Program-made: the position numbers and the translations under genes
Origin: Haliotis asinina
Lineage: Eukaryota > Mollusca > Gastropoda > Lepetellida > Haliotidae
Assembly (NCBI RefSeq): GCF_037392515.1
Contig: NC_090291.1
Coordinates: 29,250,001-29,314,000, forward strand
Reading direction: 5' to 3'
DNA: 64,000 bases
The notes under the pieces: model-generated
What the model saw: only the letters and a program-made list of their open reading frames with translations
Told to the model about the DNA's origin: nothing
Databases searched by the model: none
Shown: one piece after another, positions 32,701 to 41,876 of the stretch
How positions within the stretch are numbered: position 1 is the first letter of the stretch
How the letters are laid out: the number at the start of each line of letters is the position of its first letter

Positions 32701-35700
32701 CATGGGCCAAATGGTTTTCGCCCATGGGCGAGTCTTTTTGAAAAATCACTCTTAATTAGCCGAATTAAGTCAAAATAAGCTTAATTTCGTGTCAAGACAA
32801 TAATAAATACACGTTCATTTATTGAAAAACTGCACAGCCTGGAAAAAAAACATGTAGTTTCAATGAAATTAATTATTCTCGTCCATGGGCCAATATGTTT
32901 TTCACCCATGGGCGAGATTTTTCAAAATCGCTGTCAGTTAGCAGAGTCAAGTCACAACAAGCTGAAATTTGTGTCATGATACTTATTAACATTTTTTCAT
33001 TCATTTACAACCTCCAAAACATTCATTCTGGATGAAATGAAACACTTTCGCCCATGGGCCTGCCCATGGGCCTACCCATTGGCGCGACCCATTGGAGCGA
33101 GTTTAAATTTTGAGTTTTCGAAAAAATTTTTTTTCATTTTTTCATCCTTAGCACACATACATAACAGCTGCCTGTTTAATTTTGCGAAATCCCTTGTGAG
33201 AGAGTGGCCACAGTGCTGAGAGTTTCTGGACTATTGTGAGTCCAGAATTAAATTGTGACGTGTTTCTGAGCATCTGTGCTTTCACAATTTACGCCTGAAT
33301 TTTCAGGCGTTCGTGTAGTTTATGTACCAGTTTCATCAACTTGCTTTACGATATAACTACTAAGGATATCTCCATGACTTCAACCAATATTTCGATATTC
33401 ATATATTCAAAACCTAACTGAAATCAATGGCTGAGGTATACATTTACATCACCGGAAAGTTCTCATCCCACTGAAATTTGACACCGTGATCTTAAAGCGT
33501 GTACACAAAAGCCGGTGTGCCTACTTTGGAGCTCACAATCGCCTAAGGTCAATGTCCTGTGAGCCTGTGCTTGAGCTTGCCTACACTAGAAGCTATACAA
33601 AAAGACGGGGAACTACTGTCCATTACTAAATGCGGTTAACAAGTCGGCAGTTTATAACAGGCATTGATTTCTTTGTTTTATGATATTAATGTAAGTTTAT
33701 GTATCATCTTTTTGAGTATTTTCTTCACAGATAAAACATCATTTACATAGAAGTTGATATAATCTACGTAGGTATTACAATGTTTAGTCTATAGTCCGTA
33801 TCAGTTTAGTCTGATACTCGCCCATAGCAGGTGCACCGTGAAGATCCGGGTTAAAATCGGTCTTCAACATGCTTGTCTTAAGTAGCGACTAGCGGGATCA
33901 GGTGGTCAGGCTTGCTGACTTGACTGACACGTGTCATAGTATCAGAGTTGTGCAGATCTATACTCATGCTGTTGATCACTAGATTGTCTGGTTCAGACCA
34001 CCGCCACATTGTTGAGAAAGGCCTTGATCATCCAGTACCAATACCAACACACTCACGTGTACACATCAAGATACAGACTGACCGTGACACGATCGGAGGC
34101 TGAGCACAAGCCAACACGGCCCATCTGTGTGTATCTCATCTGCCTTTATGGCGGGCAATGGCAATGCCAACCATGCGCAAGTTATTCACCAGTATGCGAT
34201 CACAGTGTCAAACGTACCGATGAATTTCATTTTAAACAAAAACGTAAATCGACTATAGAAATTAAGATCGCGAATCCTCATAATTTCACTTTGCCAGATG
34301 AACGTTTAAATCTCAGAATTTTATTCAACTTGGTATACAAGTTGTTTAACAAACGATCACAGTTTCAAGTCGCATTGTTTGTTTGCATTACAAGGGGGTA
34401 TGCACATTAAATGAAACAAGTCGGGCTGGTTTACCCTCATCACGTACGGCAGGTGCTTTTGTTTCACTGTTCTAACTGCTGCACTTACCCCCTTGTAATA
34501 CAAACCAATAATTACGATTTGAATCTATGATTGTTTGTCAAACAACTGTTATCCTAGGTTGAAAAAAATCTGAGACTTCAAATTTTAATTGTGAGGGTAA
34601 AATTATACAAAGATTCGCAATCTAAGTTTCACTGAACTTACTTTACACTGGTTTACTTTTTGTCTAAAGAGAAATTCATCAATACGTTTTAACTGCAAAC
34701 AGACTATATAGACATTTATCGTCGTTGCACATTGTGAGTTACCTTATTCTTTGTCATTTGTATATTCGAAGCAAATTTATGTTTAGTCTCAAAGTCCAAC
34801 AGAATACGATATTTTTTTTCAACAACGTTATAACATTTCATTCTCTGATTTTAAAGTACTATTGTAATACTATAGTTTGTGTTTTGCTGGTACCCATGAC
34901 AACAAATGAAATTCATTTTATACATTTTCAAGTGTTTTCATGTGAACAGCAAATGGTAACCTATATCGAAGTCGGATAATAGTGAAAGTTTTGCTCTGTA
35001 TCCCAGTTTTATGTGATTTTCACCACTGTACGATTATCAGAGGTAAATTCATCTGAATCTCCTACCGGATCCCAGGTCAATACACCGAAGGGTGACAGTA
35101 GGCAGTCTGCGTAATGATAATTACCTGTCTTTTGTGAACTCCTTCATGTGCGGCGTGGCGTAGAACGTCGCCTGCTCCTGCGTGACGGTGACGGGGACAT
35201 GGACGCCGATCGTCCCCAGAACCTTGTTGAGCCACCCCCCAGACGTCACAACCACCTTCCGGCACTCGAACACGCCCTTCGTGGTGTGGACCTGTTCAAC
35301 AGATGTCTTGGTGAAAATTTTCGCATGGCTTTTGCTTAAAAGAACATCATAGAGGGGAACTCAAAAACTGAATGACCAAATGTACCCATATCTCTTCATA
35401 TACTTTCGTGCATAAAATAAGCACCGCTCTGAATCTTTAATCTTCAATTTTGTCTGAAATGAAATTATAAACTCTTTCTGAAAAGTATCCGAAATAATTT
35501 GATACAGCAAGCATTTAACATTTCAAAAACGAAAACATCCTTGAAATTACCATGTACATTTATTAGGATATTTGCCTACATTGAAAACAGGTGTGTTTTT
35601 TCTGTCCTAAAACAAGATACCTGCGCTTCTGAGGCCATTTTGAACATTTCAAAGTGAGACAACTTTAAGTGAGTAAGCAGTCCGAGTGATATCGGTGTGA

Positions 35701-38700
35701 TACATTTGCCGTCTGACCAAACCCTAGTGCACAGGTACTGTGCTGACACATCCACAAACATACAGGGACAGTGTGGTAGCCTAGAGGTTCCTGTGTTCGC
35801 TCGTCATGTCGAAGACCAGATTCCCCACATGGGTACAATGTGTGAAACCCATTTCCGGTGTCCCCCGCCGTGATATTGCTTGAATATTTCCGAAAGAGGC
35901 GTAAAACCATACTCACTCACTACAAACATACGGTAAATTCGATTCCACAATCAAACCGAATGCTCCTGCTCCCCGCCATCCCCACCCCTTGTAATGCTAA
36001 ATTTAAATACTTACCACGATATTACCATTGTTAGCCCTGTGGAGCCTAGTGACGGGGCACCTGTCTATGATAGTTGCCCCATTCCCCCTGGCTAACTGGA
36101 TATGAGCTGCATTAGCCATAGTGGCGTCTACTATCCCGGAATGTTCCACGTAAAACCCCACAATGTTTGACTCCAGATTGAACTGAGGAAAACGCCGCAT
36201 CAACTCCGTATTTGTCAAGCGATCAAATCTGAAAACCAAAACTTTTGAATAACTTCATGTTCGCATGATCTGAAACTTATGAACATTATTATTGCATTTA
36301 TTGATTCATTACTTTTCATTTTGCGATCAGCTGTGCATGGATCTACAACTTTTCATGTACCAGCAATTCATTTTAGCCAAATGTAAATTCTACTTTGTAG
36401 TTGGTTGTTTAGAGCTGTTTTCGGAAATATTCCCTCTATAATGGCGTCGGTCTGTAAATAATCGAGTCTTGACCAGACAATCCCGTGATCAACATACGAT
36501 GACCTGTGTCAGCAAGCCTGCTCACCCAATACAAGCAAGCATGGGTTGCTGAAGACCAATTCTAACCCATATCTTCGCGTGTCTTCTATTTTTGTTATGG
36601 GTTGGTAAAAGTCTAGATGGTTCAAGCACACCATGTGTGAAAGCAGGTATGCGCTGTATCTAATAATGACATGAACTTCTTTTACATAAAGACACGAGAG
36701 AAGAGCAGATGTACTTTTTCCTCTGATTTTGTTTGTTTGTTTGTTTATTTGTATATGATGTCGTACTTGACGTTATCTCTGGTCATCGCAGCCATGTACG
36801 TCTCCAGCACGTGGTCACCTTCCCCCTTTCTCGCCAGCTGCAAGCCTCCCGTTCTGTGGATGATTTTTAGCCCACTTTCTCGTTCCAGGGTTTCCCATCT
36901 GAATTAAACGCTATGATTAGACATTTGTATTCCAACATACGAATGATCAAAATACGAGAATTTGCCATCAGAGCAGATCCTTATTGAAATTACAAAACAA
37001 TCCTTCTACATTTAGACTTACATAAATGATATGTTACCTACAACAAATACATCTTTTACTCGTCACATTTTATCTGAATTTTAAATGCTGAAGAAACAAA
37101 CGGCCCAAACTCACTTCACGAATACTTTTGGCAGGGGTCTTCATCTTTCGAGATGAACGTTGGTTGCAAAATTCAGTTTAGTTACTTTGCATGTGCATAC
37201 TTATATTCTCCCTACTCTCTCTATATATATACGACTGTTGGACAATTCTAGGACACATGCAAACTTACGCGCTGTAGGCCTGATGAACAAGGCGACTGTA
37301 TACCTCGTCGTGGTAACCATAGCGACTGGAAATATAACATAATAACTATATCATTCGCCACATCATAAGCGAAGTCCGAAGGTAGTTACTCGAATTGATC
37401 TTAAAGTAATCAATCTCCCCAAACAGAAGTTAACAAATACGGAAATCACTTTATGACAGCTGGGCTTGAAATTTACGCCAACGCCAACGCCAACGCCAAC
37501 GCCAACGTCAACGCCAAATCAGAACAAAGAACATTTGAAGGTGAAGTGAAATAGGGTTTAACGTAGTTCTTAAGGATATTTCGCTAATATGACGACGGGC
37601 ATGCGTGTGGATGTGTGGCTGCTTCTACTAGCCAAGACTTAAGCTGGTTTTATAGTGGTAGGGTTCGAAAGGGTAGGGTTCGAAATCGCCCACTAAGGCG
37701 GTTGGACAACAAAAAGTGAATATACATCATTTCTGTAGACGACTGAGACTTTGAATATTTTGTAGAACATTTTGCAGTTTCAGCAAAGAATGACATAGTC
37801 AACACTGAGAACGATGTGACATCAAACGTAATTCATGGATCTCATTGTCACTTAGTGGGAAACAAAAGTAACAGAGTAGAGAGAAACATGCGATAATTCC
37901 AACAGAGTCTTTATCGTTTGAGGAGAGAGAGGGACTATCAGGAATAAAAACTGATAATTCTGATGTAACCAATGAGACTGATAAAGGTGAAGGATGGGTT
38001 CTTATGAATTCTGTGCAAGTAAAGTGAATGAATTATCATATGACGAGTAAATCTATCGGGAAAGGAACAACCAGAAAGATGTTGAGTTGAAGAAAATATA
38101 AACGAGATCAATGAAATAATTATTTATCGAAATACAATCTTCAGACTGCAAACTTTTATGCCCAAAATATACAAAAGTCAAAACTAAACTCAGCAGTAAT
38201 GGAACAGAATGATGAAAATGTGAAATCCCACAGACGTAACATTTAGACCTACCGAATAGTCTTGCTCAGTGTTTGAGCAACTTCACAGATACAATACTGA
38301 AATCATTCACAAAGTTCCAAGTTTCCTTCAAGCTGATACACACTGTTTAAATCAACTGACCTAAGTAAAAACTTAGGGTTGATATTCTAGTAACATGTGA
38401 CGTGAAAATGTATCCATTGATATACCTCATGATCTTGGATTTGAAAATGTGCAAATCGGCTAAATTGGCCATTGATCGCAATTTCAATGATACGTCCATC
38501 ATGTATAGACTCATTGAAATTATGCTGGAAGACAATACCTTTATTTCAGCAGCAAGTTGTATGAGCAAATAAACGGAACAGCCTAGGGAACAAAAGCAGC
38601 ACCTCTACTACACACGCTACTCTAGTGATGGGTTATATAGAAGAATTGTTATATTCCACAGTAGGAATGTGGAGGGATGGAAATGCAGCTAAACATATCC

Positions 38701-41700
38701 ACGAAACACGGAGAATAAATCCGGGATCGAAATCCTACTGCGCGACGTATTAACGTAAATTATTGATGAACACAGAAATAGTCAGTTTACTATCGTTCCG
38801 TTTAACAATTGTTTAGCAATGATAAACAGTTGCGGATGGGAAGGAACACACGGCCATATGGGATTTTAAACCTAGACTAATTAGTCATTAGTACAGCCAG
38901 GGATATTCTACAACACCCTCTATATAGGTTCCCTGGTACAGATTGACACAGACTTCACTCGTTACTCATAATAATGGAAACCCAAAACATTTAACTCCAT
39001 TTCATAGATAACTGAAATGCTCTCCAGCTACGTGCAGGGAATAATTGCAAGGTTCGGGACGTGAAGGTTTGGGTTCGAAAATCTCTTGCAGCCATTTTTG
39101 CAAATTGAATTTTCTTCTGACGACGGATTATCATGTATTTAGTTCATGTGTGCATGGCTTTTTCAAGAGAATGTATAGAGCAATACAGACCTTCACTTTT
39201 TAAGAGTTCTGTACTTACATAACCCGAGAAACATCATCTGAACCGCCTCTTCCATGCCCAAGTTCAAATTGTTCCAAACCCAAAACTGAAATACAATGGT
39301 AATGTCAATGATTTACCAGCTTATTTCATGATAAAACGTGACGGTTTTGCTGATATACCTTGGACTGGGTAGATTAACAACAGTGGAGAGGTTTTCTTGC
39401 ATAGACATACAGATTCCATGCAGCGAAAAGCACAACTTTGCAAATTCTGATACCTCTCGGTATGGGCCACCTTCGATATCTCCATGGTATACGTTCCGAT
39501 AAGTCGCCACTATACCTTGGACGCATCTAGGGTCCGATAATTTTATTACCTCTGGCTCTGCATCCTCACATCATCCAGCTAGGCCGCAGTTATAACCGAG
39601 CTTGCCAGTGGCAACAAAGGTAGCGGTCGCAACTGCTAGGGTATGCTCGCCATGCGACTGAGAAGTCATACAGAACTCCTTCTACCTCTTTCAGAGAACC
39701 TCTGCATGGTTTGTGTTGCCAAGTTTAATCGGTTAGATGATTTGAAAAGCGAAAGTGAGTTGTGATTGGTTCGCTCAACTTTCCAGCGTAGACCCCTGTT
39801 TGGATAAAAAAAACCAGCCAAGGGAGGTAATAAATTTATCGATCTGAGCCGTACATGCGTCCAGGGTATAGTAGAGAATGATCGGAACGTATACCCTGGA
39901 GATATCGAGGATGGGTATGGACTTATACCAACAAATCATCAAAAGTGCAAATTCAACTTATAAAGTTGAAAAAACGCGACGAAAAAATATAACCCCACGA
40001 TATCGGTGTTCAAACGATTCATTAATTTCACCCCAGGTGCGCGACTTTAACCGAGATGCCCGGATTATAAGGAAGTGTACACAAACAAGTAACTTGTCTA
40101 CTCGTCACAGACCAAACTCAATGTCTGTTTTATTGACACCTATGTGTCTCCTTGGCTGTCTGCTAATGACAATATTCAACACACAACTTCAGTCAATGAC
40201 TACATGCAATTTGAAGTTATCAGGCTATATGCCAGAAACAAAAAGCGATGAGCGTATCGGCAAATGAACCAATCAGTGAATAAAGTCTCCGCTACACTTG
40301 AGTGTTCGCCCACTCGCTCAGACTGAGTTCGGTATGCCGGGTACTTCCGGTGTGAATAGTATATCATATCAGGTTATTGTTGGAAAAAAGCCCGAAGTGG
40401 TGCAGGTCTCACACAGTGTGCGAAATAGTTTCCAACTTTAAGACCCAGTCGGGCCTGCTATGTCTGAAAGTTACTTGCCCACAAAATAATTCACTAGTCT
40501 GAAATTTGAATGTAGAAGCAAAAGATTACAAAAAGGTGGAAAAAAACACCCCCAAAATACTAAGAAAACACAGGTCTGATGTGTTCATACAACTTAAGTA
40601 TGTCACCATTAAGCAGCTAATATTAAACATATGATTGTGTCGTTAGAGCTATTTATGGAAGAAAATAACTGAGAGTGGAATTGAAGACAAGATGTACGGT
40701 GCTATTGTGTCTTGGATGATTCTACGCGCAGCTGTGTGAATACTGAATGGAGTAGGGAATACTGAATGTACGGACTGGTTCGACGTGAAATGTGGCCTTC
40801 GTCAAGGTGGTTTGCTATCACCCCTGCCTTTTAACATTTTCATCAATGACCTCATCAGTCATATAAATCAGCTTGCACTTGGTGTCCAAATCAATGACCA
40901 CTTTCTAAACGTTCTTGTCCACACGGATGACGTTGTCCTTCTGGCTGAGAATGGGAAAACCTAAACTTGATGATGGACTGTTTAACTGTTGTTGTCTGGA
41001 CAACAGGATGAGTGCAAATCAAGCCAAATCCAAGGTAATCCACTTCCGGAATCCGGAATCCTGAATCCTGATTCATCACAACTGAACTATAATCCAAAGT
41101 CCAGAAGAGTTTTAGAACCAGTTGACAAACTGAGGTGCAGAGGACGCACAGTAGACGAGAGAGAGGAAATATGCTGCGACTATACAGACATTTTAAGAGT
41201 GATATCAAATGCGGAGTAGACAATATACACATAAAGACTGGTCGCTACAATGATACACTGGTGGAGCAAAGAACATGTTTTTATTGTAAGGATGAAGATG
41301 AAATCCATGTTTTACTAAACTATCCCCTTTATAATGATATACGCTTTAGACTCTTCAGTAAATGTTTGAATAACTTGATACTTTAAATGATTTTACAGTT
41401 AGTCAATCCGAATACTGTGTTAGTTTGCTAAATTCAGCAAGCTTTTACTTCACAAGCGGAAACAAGTGTTATATGGTTTAAAATAACGGTTTAAGATTGT
41501 GTATGTATATGTATATTTTATGCTATCTTACCGTTGTGCTTTTATCTGTTTTTAGTAATTAAATAATATTTTCTATATGTGTATGGTTCTCATTTTGTGT
41601 GTATATAAATTTAGCTAATAGTCTCTTGTAGCCGAGAAAGGGCGGCTCACTGTTTTATTGTACTTGTATAGTGTATTGTTATTATCCGTCTGTGTGGTGG

Positions 41701-41812
41701 TCATTGGATTCTGGCGTTAAAAAGGGAAGCAACTCTGAACAACAGTTTGCGGCTGTATCTACCGTGTAGTCGACGACTGCAGGTATCAGAGGGCAGCTTG
41801 CTACCGATAAAG

Positions 41813-41876
<64 letters not shown>

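Larger units (their letters stand above)
31480..33264 (-). repeat. Right arm of the 7.7-kb palindrome
   Basis: Reverse complement of 25,568-27,340, about 12 bp longer. The outer end at ATTGTGACGTGTT mirrors AACACGTCACAAT on the left. Confidence 0.88.

Noticed and set aside
25568..33264. Palindrome as a simple assembly artefact
   Set aside because: The two arms have different flanks inside and outside and differ by scattered bases and about 12 bp in length, which a duplicated contig would not show; long reads would still be decisive.
34009..34410. 133-codon plus-strand frame
   Set aside because: Starts in a truncated SINE and runs into one arm of an imperfect palindrome; no coherent domain.
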